Origin: Actinomycetota bacterium
GTDB lineage: Bacteria; Actinomycetota; Thermoleophilia; Solirubrobacterales; Solirubrobacteraceae
Direction: 5' to 3'
NCBI GenBank assembly: GCA_018268595.1
Contig: JAFDWH010000004.1
Span: forward strand, 124,001 to 188,000
Length of the DNA stretch: 64,000 nt
A program made the translations under genes and the position numbers. The notes under the pieces were generated by a model, which saw only the letters and a program-made list of their open reading frames with translations, was not told the DNA's origin and made no database searches. Below, one piece after another: positions 8,866 through 17,636 of the stretch (within the stretch, counting starts at the first letter, position 1; each line of letters starts with the position of its first letter).

Positions 8866-10080
8866 TCACCGCGCTCCGTGCCGGATCAGGTTCCGAGCGA
8901 GCCGCCAGCGCAGCACCTCGGTCGTTCCCTCGGTGATCCGCAGGCTTCGGATCTGGCGGTAGAAGTACTCGAGCGGCAGCTCCGTCGTGAGGCCGATCCC
9001 TCCGAGGATCTGGATCGCCCGGTCGACGATTCTCGAGCCGACCTCGACGCAGTAGATCTTCGTCATGTAGGACTCGTTGCGGATGTCCTCGCCACGGTCG
9101 AAGCGCGCCGCCGTCTCGTAGAGCAACAGCCGTGCGGTGCGCAGCTCGATCGCGGAGTCGGCGATCATGAACTGGATCGCCTGGCGCTCCGACAGCGGTT
9201 GCCCGAACGTCGAGCGGTCGGTGACATACTCGATCGCGAGGTCGAGCGAGCGCTGCGCCACGCCGACCGCCCACGCGGCCTGGCTCGAGATGCGCGCGCC
9301 GGTGAGCGAGCGCTGCCCGATGGCGAAGCCCTCGCCCTCCTTTCCGAGCAGGTCCGCGGCTGGGACCCGCACGTCGTCGAAGCTGATGTCCGAGGGAACG
9401 TCACCCATCATCGTGGGCCAGCGCTGGCTGATCGACACGCCTGGCGATCTGAGGTCGACCATGAACGCGCTGATACCGCCGCGATCGGTCTTCTCCCGGT
9501 CGGTGCGGCAGAAGACAAGCGCGAAGTCGGACGTGTCGCCGTTGCTGATGAAGCGCTTCGTGCCGTTGAGGACGAAGTGGTCTCCGTCGCGCAGCGCCCG
9601 CGACTTCAACCCTGACGGGTCGGAGCCGAAGTCGGGCTCGCTCAGCGCGAAGCACATGCGCTTCTCGCCGCGCACGAGCGGCATGACGAAGCGCTCCTTC
9701 TGGTCCTCGTTGCACCCCTCGAGCAGCATGGCGTCGATGTACGGACCGAACACCTCGTTGTTGCGGTAGGGAAGCGCCTTGCTCTTGCCGAGCTCCTCCT
9801 GCACGATGCACTCCTCGAGCAGGCCGAGGCCCATCCCGCCCAGCTCTTGCGGGACGGTGAGCAGCCACAGGTCGAGCTTTCTCGCCTCTTCCTGAAGCGG
9901 GCGGACAATCTCGTCGGGGGCGCTCTCGCCCTCGGGCACCGTCATCTCGATCGGGATGAGGTACCGCTCCACGAACCCGCGCACGAGCTCGCGCAGCATC
10001 ACGATCTCGTCGGAGAGCTGGAAGCTGATGCCCGGTCCGTCCTCGACGGCGCCGCTCGCCTGCCCGGTCACAGCGCTCAC
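8866..10080 (-). CDS. Acyl-CoA dehydrogenase family protein
   Basis: The 404-residue flavoprotein follows the acyl-CoA dehydrogenase plan: an N-terminal helical domain, then FALSEPDFGSDPSGLKS (the FAD/substrate beta-domain), FVLNGTKRFISNGD, FDDVRVPAADLLG, and a C-terminal helical domain with FGQPLSERQAIQFMIAD and ITEGTTEVLRWRLARNLI. It should introduce a 2,3 double bond into an acyl-CoA and pass electrons to ETF. I chose the GTG at 10080 because it overlaps the DUF35 gene stop by 4 bases (GTGA) and gives the normal length. It feeds naturally into the hydratase encoded downstream. Confidence 0.92.
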   Translation of the reverse strand: MSAVTGQASGAVEDGPGISFQLSDEIVMLRELVRGFVERYLIPIEMTVPEGESAPDEIVRPLQEEARKLDLWLLTVPQELGGMGLGLLEECIVQEELGKSKALPYRNNEVFGPYIDAMLLEGCNEDQKERFVMPLVRGEKRMCFALSEPDFGSDPSGLKSRALRDGDHFVLNGTKRFISNGDTSDFALVFCRTDREKTDRGGISAFMVDLRSPGVSISQRWPTMMGDVPSDISFDDVRVPAADLLGKEGEGFAIGQRSLTGARISSQAAWAVGVAQRSLDLAIEYVTDRSTFGQPLSERQAIQFMIADSAIELRTARLLLYETAARFDRGEDIRNESYMTKIYCVEVGSRIVDRAIQILGGIGLTTELPLEYFYRQIRSLRITEGTTEVLRWRLARNLIRHGAR

Positions 10081-10511
10081 TGGTCCTTCACCGGCCGGAA
10101 CCGAGCCAAGGTGACGTCGTCGGTGACGTCGTCGTAGACGACCTCGACCTCCATGCCGATGCGCACGTCCTCGACCGGGCAGCCGATGACGTTCGTGCAC
10201 ACGCGCACGCCCTCGGCCAGCTCGACCAGCGAGATGTTGAACGGCATGTCCTCGGCGCTGAAGCTCGGAAGCGGCGGGTGGCTCTGCGTCGTGGTCCCCC
10301 AGACGGTTCCGCGACCGGAGACGCGGGTCCAGACGAGCGCGTCGGCGAGGCAGTTGGGGCACAGCGGCTTCGGCAGGAACGTGTACTCCCCGCATTCAGA
10401 GCACCGCTGAATCTCCATCGCGTGCCGCTTGAGGCTCTCCCAGTACGGCCGATCCTCAGGGTCCGCTTCGGGCAATGGCTTCGTGTAGGTCTCGTTCGTC
10501 TGCGTCGTCAT
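10077..10511 (-). CDS. Zn-ribbon/OB-fold (DUF35) acyl-CoA-binding partner protein
   Basis: This 144-residue protein has a rubredoxin-like zinc ribbon, CSECGEY...CPNC (about residues 37-54), after an N-terminal helix (RPYWESLKRHAMEIQ), followed by an OB-fold with GRGTVWGTTT and a C-terminal EVVYDDV strand. DUF35 proteins bind thiolase-superfamily enzymes of the SCP2/Ltp branch and are needed for their activity, as in the ChsH2-Ltp2 aldolase of steroid degradation. It sits 10 bases downstream of the thiolase-like gene, as expected for such a pair, and its stop overlaps the next start by 4 bases. Confidence 0.9.
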   Translation of the reverse strand: MTTQTNETYTKPLPEADPEDRPYWESLKRHAMEIQRCSECGEYTFLPKPLCPNCLADALVWTRVSGRGTVWGTTTQSHPPLPSFSAEDMPFNISLVELAEGVRVCTNVIGCPVEDVRIGMEVEVVYDDVTDDVTLARFRPVKDQ

Positions 10512-10521
10512 GCTCGGCTCC

Positions 10522-11715
10522 TCAGTTCCGGCGGTTGCTCAGGATGAGCGTGGCGTGCGTCGAGAGGTTTCCGCCGTGCCCGCTCACGATGCCGACCTCT
10601 GCGCCCTCCACCTGTCGCTCCGGCTCCACGTCGTCGCCGCGCAGCTGCCGCACCGCCTCGTTCACGTGCGTGATGCCCTCGAGGTGACCGTGGGAAAGCA
10701 GGCCGCCGTGCGTGTTGACCGGCAGCTCGCCGCCGAGCTCGATGCGGCCTCCCTGCACCCAGGCGCCCCCGTCCCCCTTGGAGCAGAAGCCGTAGTCCTC
10801 AAGCGTGATGAGGGTCGTGATGGTGAAGCAGTCGTAGATCTGGGCGAAGTCCATGTCGCCCGGACCGACGCCGGCCATCTTGTATGCGGTCTCGGAGGAC
10901 ACCTTGCCGCCGAGCGTCGTGAGCGTCTTGGCGTCGACCAGCTGGGCGTGCGGGTTGTTCGATCCGAAGCCCATGATGTATGCCGGGGGCTTCCTGAGGT
11001 CCTTTGCGCGATCGGCCGACGTCACGATGAACGCACCGCCGCCGTCGGACACGAGTGAGCAGTCCATGAGGCGCAGGGGCGCGACGATGAACCGCGAGTT
11101 CTGGTGGTCCTCGAGCGTCATCGGCCGGCCGTACATCGTCGCCGTCGGGGTGAGGTTGGCGTGCTTGCGCGTGGACACCGCGATCGCGCCGAGCTGCTCG
11201 GAGGTGGTGCCGTACTCGTGCATGTGTCGAGAGGCGGCGAACGCGTGGTGACCCGGGCCGACCATGAACCCGTAGGGCTGCTCGTAGTCCTCCGCTCCGT
11301 CGCGGATGCCGCCGTTCGCCTCGCGCGTGGTGCCGACGCCGTTCTTCGGCAGGAGGTGAAGTGAAGCCTGGTTGCGGCCGTGGACGCACATGACGGTGGT
11401 GGCAAGCCCCGCCTCGATGGCCATCGCCGCGTGGATGGCCATCGCGACGGGCGTCGCGCCTCCCAGGGCCAGGTCCGTCGTATAGCGGGGGGTGATGCCC
11501 ATAGCGTGGGCGACCACCACTGAGTAGGTGCGGAACGGATCGTGCAGCGGCTGGTTCGTCAGCAGGCCGTCGATCTGCGAGGCCTTGAGTCCCGCGTCGT
11601 CCAAGGCGTGCTTGGCCGCTTCGACGTGCAGCGTCAGCGTCCCGACGTTCGGCAGCTTGCCGATTCTCGTCTCACCGACGCCGACGATCGCGCATTTCCC
11701 GCGAAGACTTGTCAT
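10522..11715 (-). CDS. Thiolase-superfamily protein (SCP2/Ltp branch), nucleophilic Cys absent
   Basis: The 397-residue protein matches the SCP2-type thiolase branch: AIVGVGETRIGKLP at the N terminus, YDCFTITTLITLEDYGFC, LPVNTHGGLLSHGHLEG, and GIVSGHGGNLSTHATLIL. At the usual active-site Cys position (about 84) it reads DLALGGATPV, with no Cys. Members of this branch that lack the Cys and pair with a DUF35 protein act as retro-aldolases on 3-hydroxyacyl-CoAs, so aldolase activity is likelier than thiolysis; that is inference. The ATG at 11715 is the first gene after an intergenic region with a candidate promoter and the shared TCATACAG site, so it probably leads the long operon. Confidence 0.88.
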   Translation of the reverse strand: MTSLRGKCAIVGVGETRIGKLPNVGTLTLHVEAAKHALDDAGLKASQIDGLLTNQPLHDPFRTYSVVVAHAMGITPRYTTDLALGGATPVAMAIHAAMAIEAGLATTVMCVHGRNQASLHLLPKNGVGTTREANGGIRDGAEDYEQPYGFMVGPGHHAFAASRHMHEYGTTSEQLGAIAVSTRKHANLTPTATMYGRPMTLEDHQNSRFIVAPLRLMDCSLVSDGGGAFIVTSADRAKDLRKPPAYIMGFGSNNPHAQLVDAKTLTTLGGKVSSETAYKMAGVGPGDMDFAQIYDCFTITTLITLEDYGFCSKGDGGAWVQGGRIELGGELPVNTHGGLLSHGHLEGITHVNEAVRQLRGDDVEPERQVEGAEVGIVSGHGGNLSTHATLILSNRRN

Positions 11716-12083
11716 GGCTTCCCTTCTGAAGTCCGGCCGGCGCGCCGGTTCGCCGGCCGCCGGCGCTGCCTGCTTGTCATACAGGCAGACTATCAGTTCA
11801 CGTACAGTGCCGCAATCATCGGCACGCAGCCGGCCGATCCCCCGCGGGCATCGATTTCCCGCGCGGTGCCGGGCCGGACCATCGGCATCACCATCTGGCG
11901 CGGGAGCGCTCATTAAGCGTGGAACAAGCGCCAAGAGGCGCTTACGGCGCCTGCGGGATCGGAAGCCCGCGTGTTGCGGCGCACGCGATCGGCGACGAGC
12001 GCCACCAGCTCGTTCAGTCGCGCGCGGCCGGCTCGAGCGCACCCCGCCCGAGCCGCGTCATCTCGCGAGCGACCGGCAGGCCG
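11716..12083 (-). promoter_or_regulatory. Intergenic control region of the catabolic operon with TCATACAG element
   Basis: This 368-base stretch contains no convincing gene. The octamer TCATACAG is at 11777-11784, preceded by TTG and followed by GCAGAC, giving a TTGT-CAT-ACAG near-palindrome like the TNGT...ACNA sites of FCD-type GntR regulators. On the minus strand a weak promoter can be drawn: TTGCGG, 17 bases, TAGTCT, just upstream of the octamer. The same octamer occurs before the ABC operon and the aminotransferase gene. A GC-rich inverted repeat (GCCGGCG types) lies nearer the gene. The part from about 11850 to 12083 shows nothing I can identify. Confidence 0.45.
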
Positions 12084-12896
12084 TCAGGCGGTTCCGGCCC
12101 CGTACTCGTAGATCGCGATCCCCTCGGACGTCTCGGCGCCGTCGGAGAGCGTGAAGCGGACCGGCGTCTGGCGGACCAGCGTCTCGATCTCCGCCGTCTT
12201 GATCAGGCAGTCGGCGGGCTCAGCGATCGGCTCGAAGCGCGCCTCGTACTCGCCGCCGTCGGGCGTGTCCGCACGAACGAGCCCGCGGGCGTGATGCGTG
12301 CGCGTGACGTCGGCTTCGAACAGCTTGCCGTCGCGAGGCAGGATCCGGAAGTAGTTGTACTTGAGGAAGGCGAAGCACGCGTCGGCGGTCCAGAGCGAGT
12401 AGGAGCGATCGCTGGCGTAGCCCTGCAGGAACAGCCAGTGCCAGTGGCGCGGCGGCTCCGGATACATGTACCGCTTCATGAACCCGATCGCGGGCGACGT
12501 CTTGCCGTCGTAGGTAACCGTGCAATCGAGGTCGGGGTGATAGAAGGTCTCGGTCGTCTGACCCTCCAACTGGCGGTCCGCGTCCTTCCTGGTCTTCACC
12601 TCGAAGTCGACGTGCAGGCCGCCCGGGCCGTCGACGTCCAGCGAGCCGCCGCCCGTCTCGTCCGTAACGATGTGAAACCCGGGGCTGTGCATGCTGAGCG
12701 ACGCCCCCTCGGCCTGTTCGGAGAACGCCTCTCGGCGATGGATCGTCCGCGTGCCGTCTCTGTCGGACACCCACGCCCAATGCACTTCAGTCAGCGCCGT
12801 CTTGACGACGCGGACCCCGAACACGCGATCGTCGTCGCAGAAGAAGTGATATTGGAGGCCGTCGTTGCCGAACCGACCCTGCAAAGGCTGAAGCAT
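12084..12896 (-). CDS. Conserved-looking protein of unknown function (270 aa)
   Basis: I do not recognise this family. The protein is rich in Trp/Tyr/Phe and alternating beta-type segments (HWHWLFLQGYASDRSYSLW; FLKYNYFRILPRDGKLFEADV), which suggests an all-beta barrel like lipocalin or hydroxyneurosporene-synthase relatives, but that is a weak impression. No signal peptide or membrane segment is seen. I chose the ATG at 12896 because CAGGAG lies 6 bases upstream; a longer frame to 12992 would overlap nothing useful and has a low-quality N terminus. It lies between the GntR gene (74 bases upstream) and the catabolic operon, so it may be part of the same pathway. Confidence 0.72.
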   Translation of the reverse strand: MLQPLQGRFGNDGLQYHFFCDDDRVFGVRVVKTALTEVHWAWVSDRDGTRTIHRREAFSEQAEGASLSMHSPGFHIVTDETGGGSLDVDGPGGLHVDFEVKTRKDADRQLEGQTTETFYHPDLDCTVTYDGKTSPAIGFMKRYMYPEPPRHWHWLFLQGYASDRSYSLWTADACFAFLKYNYFRILPRDGKLFEADVTRTHHARGLVRADTPDGGEYEARFEPIAEPADCLIKTAEIETLVRQTPVRFTLSDGAETSEGIAIYEYGAGTA

Positions 12897-12969
12897 TCCA
12901 TCTCCTGTTGTGAAGCATTGACCAGCACGCCGCGGCGGAACGCCCGGCGGCGACAAGGCGACGTCGGCG

Positions 12970-13701
12970 TCAGCGCTTCCCGTCCGACCCATCGAAGTGC
13001 ATCCCTTCCGACGCCAGCATCTCTTTCAGCACGCGTCCCGCGCTCTCCACGTGCTCTCGGCAGCGGCGCTCGGCGAGATCCGCGTCACGCCGGCGAATGG
13101 CCTCCATCACGGCCTCCAACTCCTTACACGACTCCTCGGGACGGCCCGGTCGGCGCAGCGTCCGCGTCCGCAGCTGCCGCACACGCGTCTCGATCGTGGC
13201 GCCCAAGTCGCGCAGGACCCGGTTTCCCGCCCCGCGGAAGAGCACTTCGTAGAACTCGTCCTTCGCGACGAGCGAGGTGGCGGACGTCCCCGTCTGCGCC
13301 AACTCGGTGACGTGCGACAACGCAGTCGCGAGCTGTTCCAGGAGGCTGTCCGGCGCGTTCTCGACGAACAGGCGAGCCGCCAGACCCTCGAGCGACGCGC
13401 GCACCTGATAGAGGTCGACGACATCCTCCGGCGCCAGCGCCGTCACGACCACGCCCTTGCCCGGCACGCTCGACACGAGCCGTTCGGCTTCGAGCTCTCG
13501 CAGCGCCTCGCGCACAGTCGTCCGGCTCACGCCGAACTGCTCACACAACTCGTGCTCGACGAGTCGTGTGTTGGGGGCAATCGTCCCCTCGGCGATGGCA
13601 CTGCGGAGAAGGTCCAGCACCTGCTGCCGCGCCGGTGCGGATTGGCGTGTGATTGAGCCGAACACCGGCTTCGAGTCTGCACTTGCGTCCATGGTCTCCA
13701 T
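12970..13701 (-). CDS. GntR-family transcriptional regulator (FCD domain)
   Basis: This 243-residue regulator has an N-terminal winged helix (about 22-88: LRSAIAEGTIAPNTRLVEHELCEQFGVSRTTVREALRELEAERLVSSVPGKGVVV) and a C-terminal all-helical FCD ligand domain with the usual DLYQVRASLEGLAARL opening and the HVTEL...DEFYEVLFRGAGNRVL metal/ligand-site region. FCD regulators usually repress catabolic genes until an organic acid binds. It stands between the transporter and catabolic operons on the same strand. It is the obvious candidate to bind the TCATACAG-type sites found before three of the surrounding transcription units. ATG at 13701, or the ATG three codons later, could start it. Confidence 0.92.
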   Translation of the reverse strand: METMDASADSKPVFGSITRQSAPARQQVLDLLRSAIAEGTIAPNTRLVEHELCEQFGVSRTTVREALRELEAERLVSSVPGKGVVVTALAPEDVVDLYQVRASLEGLAARLFVENAPDSLLEQLATALSHVTELAQTGTSATSLVAKDEFYEVLFRGAGNRVLRDLGATIETRVRQLRTRTLRRPGRPEESCKELEAVMEAIRRRDADLAERRCREHVESAGRVLKEMLASEGMHFDGSDGKR

Positions 13702-13828
13702 CAGTCCTCACCTACGTCGATTCGGTCTCGGGTCACGAGCGGGCCGCGACGGCGAGCGACGCAGAACCTGCCCAGCCGCGCATCATCGACGGCTGCCGCT
13801 TCTGACCCCGATCAAGCTCATCGCGCGC

Positions 13829-15685
13829 CTATCCTCTCGTAGATCGAGCGGCGGGTGGCGCAGGGTCGCCGACCAGAGCGCTGTTCGTCGGTGAGGCACC
13901 AGCGTCGACGCCGAGCTCCGGGGCAGCCGCGACCAGTCGCCGCGTGTACGGGTCGCGTGGGTTGCCGATGACCTGTGCGGTCTGACCCGCCTCCTTCACC
14001 ACACCGGCGTGCATGACGAGCGTCCGCGTGGCGATCGAGTTGACGAGCGCGAGGTTGTGCGTAATGAACAGCAGCGACAGCCCGTCCTTCAGGAACTCGC
14101 CGAACAGTCTCACGATCGTGGCCTGCACAGAGACGTCCAGCGCCGACGTGACCTCGTCGCAGATGAGCAACTGCGGCTGAGCGGCCAGCGCGCGCGCGAT
14201 CGCGACGCGCTGCTTCTCGCCGCCTGACAGCTCATGGGGGTAGAGATCGAGCGTGCGGCTGCGCAGGTGGACGCGCTCGAGCAGCTGCGCGGCGACGGCG
14301 CGCACCTCTCGCCGGCCGCAGATCCCGAACAGCAGCAGCGGACGCTGCAGGATTCCCGCGACCGTGCTGCTCGGGTTCAGGGAGCGATCGGGGTTCTGGA
14401 AGACGAGCTGGATCGCCTGCGTCTGCGCCCGCGCGCGATCGGCCGCGCGGCCGGCCACCGGCTCCCCGTGGAGCATGATCGTTCCCGAGACCGGAGCGTG
14501 CAGACCGGCCACGCAGCGCGCGGTCGTGCTCTTCCCGCTGCCGCTCTCGCCGACGAGCGCGACGCACTCGCCTCTCTGGACGTCGAGCGACACGCCCGAG
14601 ACCACCAGCTGGTCCGACTGCCGCTTGCGACCGTAGCTCGCCGCCAGTTCGCGGACCTGCAGCAGCGGGGTGGTCGCCGTCGTATCGGGGGCGCTCGTCT
14701 CTGCCGGCGGCTGCCGCACCTTCGCGATGCCGGCATTCCAGCAGCGGACGCTCCAGCCGTCCGTCACGCGAGACGTGGGCGGGAACTCGCTGGTGCAGCG
14801 CTCCTCGGCGAGCGTGCAGCGGTTGTGGAAGAAGCAGCCGGTCGGTCGCTCGCCGGGAGGCGCCGCGGACCCGGTGATCGCGGCGAGGCCGCGCCGGACG
14901 GTCAGCCGCGGCACGGACGCCAGCAGCAGCGCCGTGTATGGATGAGCCGGCTCGCGCAGGACGCGCTCACGCGGTCCGACCTCCACGACGCGGCCCGCGT
15001 ACATGACCGCGACGCGATCCGCGAGTTGGTCGACGGCCGCCAGGTCATGCGTCACATACAGGAAGGACAGGCCGTGGTCCTTCGACAGGTCGCGCAACAG
15101 CTCGAGGATGCGCGCCTGCGTGGTGACGTCCAGGCCCGTCGTCGGCTCGTCGAGCACGACGATCGACGGCTTGCACCCGACCGCCATCGCAATGAGGACG
15201 CGTTGCTGCTGCCCCCCGGAGAGCTCGAACGGGTAGCGCGCGCGGAACTCGTCGGTCGAGGGAAGGCCGACCTGCTCAAGCAGCTCGACACAGCGAGCCT
15301 TCGCGTCGGCCTTCTCAACCCCGTGGACGGTGAGCGACTCCTCGAGCAGCGCTCCGATTCGATGGCGTGGATTCAGGGCGGCCGCCGGGTCCTGAGGGAC
15401 GTACGACACCTGCGCGCCTCGTGCGGCGCGCAGCGCGCCTTCGTCCAGGGCCGAGACGACGGTCCCCTTCACGCTCACCTCGCCCCTGACCACCTTCAGG
15501 CCGGGTCGGCAATACCCGAGCGCCGCCAGCGCGGTGCTCGTCTTGCCAGAGCCGGACTCGCCCACAAGCGCCAGCACCTCTCCACGTCCGACGTCGAACG
15601 TGATCTCGTCGACGACTTCGACGCCGGAGGTCGTTTCGATCCGCAGGTCGACGACCCGCAGCGGAAGCGGTTCACCGTGAGGCAT
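13829..15685 (-). CDS. Dipeptide/oligopeptide-type ABC transporter, fused double ATPase
   Basis: The 618-residue protein contains two complete ABC ATPase domains, equivalent to OppD and OppF joined. The first has Walker A GESGSGKTS (43-50), signature LSGGQQQR (155-162) and Walker B VVLDEP. It ends with the Cys-rich tail (C284, C290, C297, C315) seen in oligopeptide transporter ATPases. The second has Walker A GESGSGKSTT (about 379-387), signature LSGGEKQR and Walker B LLICDE. It energises the permeases encoded upstream. The ATG at 15685 has AAGGA before it and overlaps the permease gene end by 14 bases. It is the last gene of the transporter operon. Confidence 0.93.
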   Translation of the reverse strand: MPHGEPLPLRVVDLRIETTSGVEVVDEITFDVGRGEVLALVGESGSGKTSTALAALGYCRPGLKVVRGEVSVKGTVVSALDEGALRAARGAQVSYVPQDPAAALNPRHRIGALLEESLTVHGVEKADAKARCVELLEQVGLPSTDEFRARYPFELSGGQQQRVLIAMAVGCKPSIVVLDEPTTGLDVTTQARILELLRDLSKDHGLSFLYVTHDLAAVDQLADRVAVMYAGRVVEVGPRERVLREPAHPYTALLLASVPRLTVRRGLAAITGSAAPPGERPTGCFFHNRCTLAEERCTSEFPPTSRVTDGWSVRCWNAGIAKVRQPPAETSAPDTTATTPLLQVRELAASYGRKRQSDQLVVSGVSLDVQRGECVALVGESGSGKSTTARCVAGLHAPVSGTIMLHGEPVAGRAADRARAQTQAIQLVFQNPDRSLNPSSTVAGILQRPLLLFGICGRREVRAVAAQLLERVHLRSRTLDLYPHELSGGEKQRVAIARALAAQPQLLICDEVTSALDVSVQATIVRLFGEFLKDGLSLLFITHNLALVNSIATRTLVMHAGVVKEAGQTAQVIGNPRDPYTRRLVAAAPELGVDAGASPTNSALVGDPAPPAARSTRG

Positions 15686-16637
15686 GTGATCCTTCTTGTG
15701 TTCGCCCGATGGAGCGACCGAACGCGTCGGACACCAGATTGGTCCCGATCGCCAGCACGGCGATGGCAACCGCAGGAACGAGGACCGGCAACGGCTGGAT
15801 GAGCAGGCCACCGCGGTTCTCGCTGATCATCAGTCCCCAGTCCGCCGCCGGCGGCGACTGCCCGAAGCCGAGGAAGCTCAACGAGGCGAACAGCATGATC
15901 GACCACGACATGCGGATGCCGATGTCGGCCAGGATCGGAATCCGGATGTTCGGAAGCACCTCGTGCCAGAGGATCGACCCTTGCCGCTCGCCACGCGCGA
16001 CGGCCGCCTCGACGTACTCGGTCGCCGCGACCGCGAGCGTGAACGAGCGGACAAGCCGCGCGATGGGAGGGATCTGCACCGCCGTCACCGCGAGTGCCAC
16101 GATCTCCACGCCGCTGCCCAGGCCCGCCACCAGCAGCAGCGCCAAAATGATCGGCGGCACCGACAAGAAGATGTCGACGACGGTGCTGGCCGCGGCGTCG
16201 AACACTCCGCGCGCGTAGCCCATCATCAAGCCGAGCGCGCCACCGATCAGGTACGCGACCGTGGTCGTGGCGAGTCCCACGAGCAGGAGCAAGCGTCCGC
16301 CTGACAGGAAGCGACTCAGGCCGTCGCGCCCCAGCGCCTCCGTTCCCAGGAGCGCGGTTCCGCTCGAGGGGCCATAGGGGGCGCCGACGACGACGCTCGG
16401 GTCGTGCGGCCGTACGAGCGGACCGAACACGGCGATCAAGACGACGACCAGCACCATCACCAAGCCCACTCGCCCGGTGGTCGTGCCCAGGACGCCGTTC
16501 ACGAAGCCTCGCGCAGCCGGAAGGCGGGCGGGGCGCTGCGTCTCTTCGGGCGCGATCTCGAGCGCTTCTGCGCGTGGGGCCCCGACGGAGGCCGCACCTG
16601 GCGCAAGGTCGAGTTCGGGCATCTCACCAGATGTCAT
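15672..16637 (-). CDS. ABC transporter permease, DppC/OppC type
   Basis: The 321-residue inner-membrane permease has an N-terminal TM segment (VGLVMVLVVVLIAVFGPLV) followed by HDP in RPHDPSVVVG and GTEALGRDGLSRFLSGGR, the classic DppC landmarks. Several further TM segments and the EAA-type loop EYVEAAVARGERQGSILWHEVLPN follow. I chose the ATG at 16637 because it overlaps the DppB-type gene stop by 4 bases; an ATG 14 codons earlier would overlap that gene by 46 bases. It forms the channel together with the DppB-type partner. Confidence 0.91.
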   Translation of the reverse strand: MTSGEMPELDLAPGAASVGAPRAEALEIAPEETQRPARLPAARGFVNGVLGTTTGRVGLVMVLVVVLIAVFGPLVRPHDPSVVVGAPYGPSSGTALLGTEALGRDGLSRFLSGGRLLLLVGLATTTVAYLIGGALGLMMGYARGVFDAAASTVVDIFLSVPPIILALLLVAGLGSGVEIVALAVTAVQIPPIARLVRSFTLAVAATEYVEAAVARGERQGSILWHEVLPNIRIPILADIGIRMSWSIMLFASLSFLGFGQSPPAADWGLMISENRGGLLIQPLPVLVPAVAIAVLAIGTNLVSDAFGRSIGRTQEGSHASR

Positions 16638-17584
16638 CGCGCGCTCCGGCGAAGGCGGGGGTTCAGAAGGACGATCCATAGTTCAGCGAACAAGTTGGCA
16701 ACGACGAAGACTGCGGTCACGATCAGTGCCATGGCTTGCACCGTCGGCAGATCGCGGGCGCTCACGGCGCCCGCGAAAGCGGAGCCCACACCGGGGAACT
16801 GGAACAGCGTCTCGGTGACGATGACGCCGCTCACGAGCCAGCCCACGGTGAGCGCGAGGATCTGCGCGGTGGCGTCGAATGCGTTCGGCAACGCATGGCG
16901 GAACAGCACGCGCCGCCGGGGCACGCCCCGCAGGATCGCGGTGGCTACGTAATCCTGACGCAGGACCTCGATCATCGTCGCTCGGATCATCCGCGTCGCC
17001 TGGGCCACCGCGACGAGCACCAAGGTCATGACGGGCAGGATCACCACATCGAGCTGCCCCAGGAACGGTGCCGACGAATTCAAGATCGAGGCCCCCGGGA
17101 GAAGGTCGAGCCCGAACGCGAACACGACGATCAGCACCGTGCCGACGACGAACTCCGGCGTCGACAGGAACGTGAGCGTGATCGCCGCGACGCCGTAGTC
17201 GAACCAACGCTCACGCCACAACGCGGACAGCACGCCAAGCGTCACCGAGAGCGGCACCAACAGCAGGACCGCGCACGCGGTGAGCAGCGCGCTGTTGCGA
17301 AGCTTGTCGCCGATCAGCTGGGAGACGGGCACGTCGGTGGTGAGCGAGCGCCCGAGGTCGCCCTTGAGCACGCCTGTGAACCAATCGACGTACTGGGTGA
17401 CAATCGATCGGTCGAGCCCGTACTGGTGACGCAGCGCGATCACCCGCGCGGGCGTCGCGTCGCGTCCGAGCACCGCCTGGGCCGCGTCGCCGGGGAGCGC
17501 CGCAACGCCGATGAAGATCAGCAGCGACACGCCCACGAGCGTCGCGACCGCTACGGCGAGACGTACCCCGATCAGCCGAAGCAT
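16634..17584 (-). CDS. ABC transporter permease, DppB/OppB type
   Basis: The 316-residue permease begins with a TM helix (RLAVAVATLVGVSLLIFIGVAALPGDAA), then the family's LRHQYGLDRSIVTQYVDWFTGVLKGDLGRSL block and the EAA-type loop MIEVLRQDYVATAILRGVPRRRVLFRHALPNA. About six TM segments are visible. The substrate is set by the binding protein encoded 52 bases upstream: peptide, amino-acid derivative or another small solute. ATG at 17584 fits the TM start; a GTG just upstream is an alternative. Confidence 0.91.
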   Translation of the reverse strand: MLRLIGVRLAVAVATLVGVSLLIFIGVAALPGDAAQAVLGRDATPARVIALRHQYGLDRSIVTQYVDWFTGVLKGDLGRSLTTDVPVSQLIGDKLRNSALLTACAVLLLVPLSVTLGVLSALWRERWFDYGVAAITLTFLSTPEFVVGTVLIVVFAFGLDLLPGASILNSSAPFLGQLDVVILPVMTLVLVAVAQATRMIRATMIEVLRQDYVATAILRGVPRRRVLFRHALPNAFDATAQILALTVGWLVSGVIVTETLFQFPGVGSAFAGAVSARDLPTVQAMALIVTAVFVVANLFAELWIVLLNPRLRRSAR

Positions 17585-17636
17585 GACCCGCCGCCCCACC
17601 CGAAGCGCTCGATCGTCGATGTTCCCCGCGGCGGCG

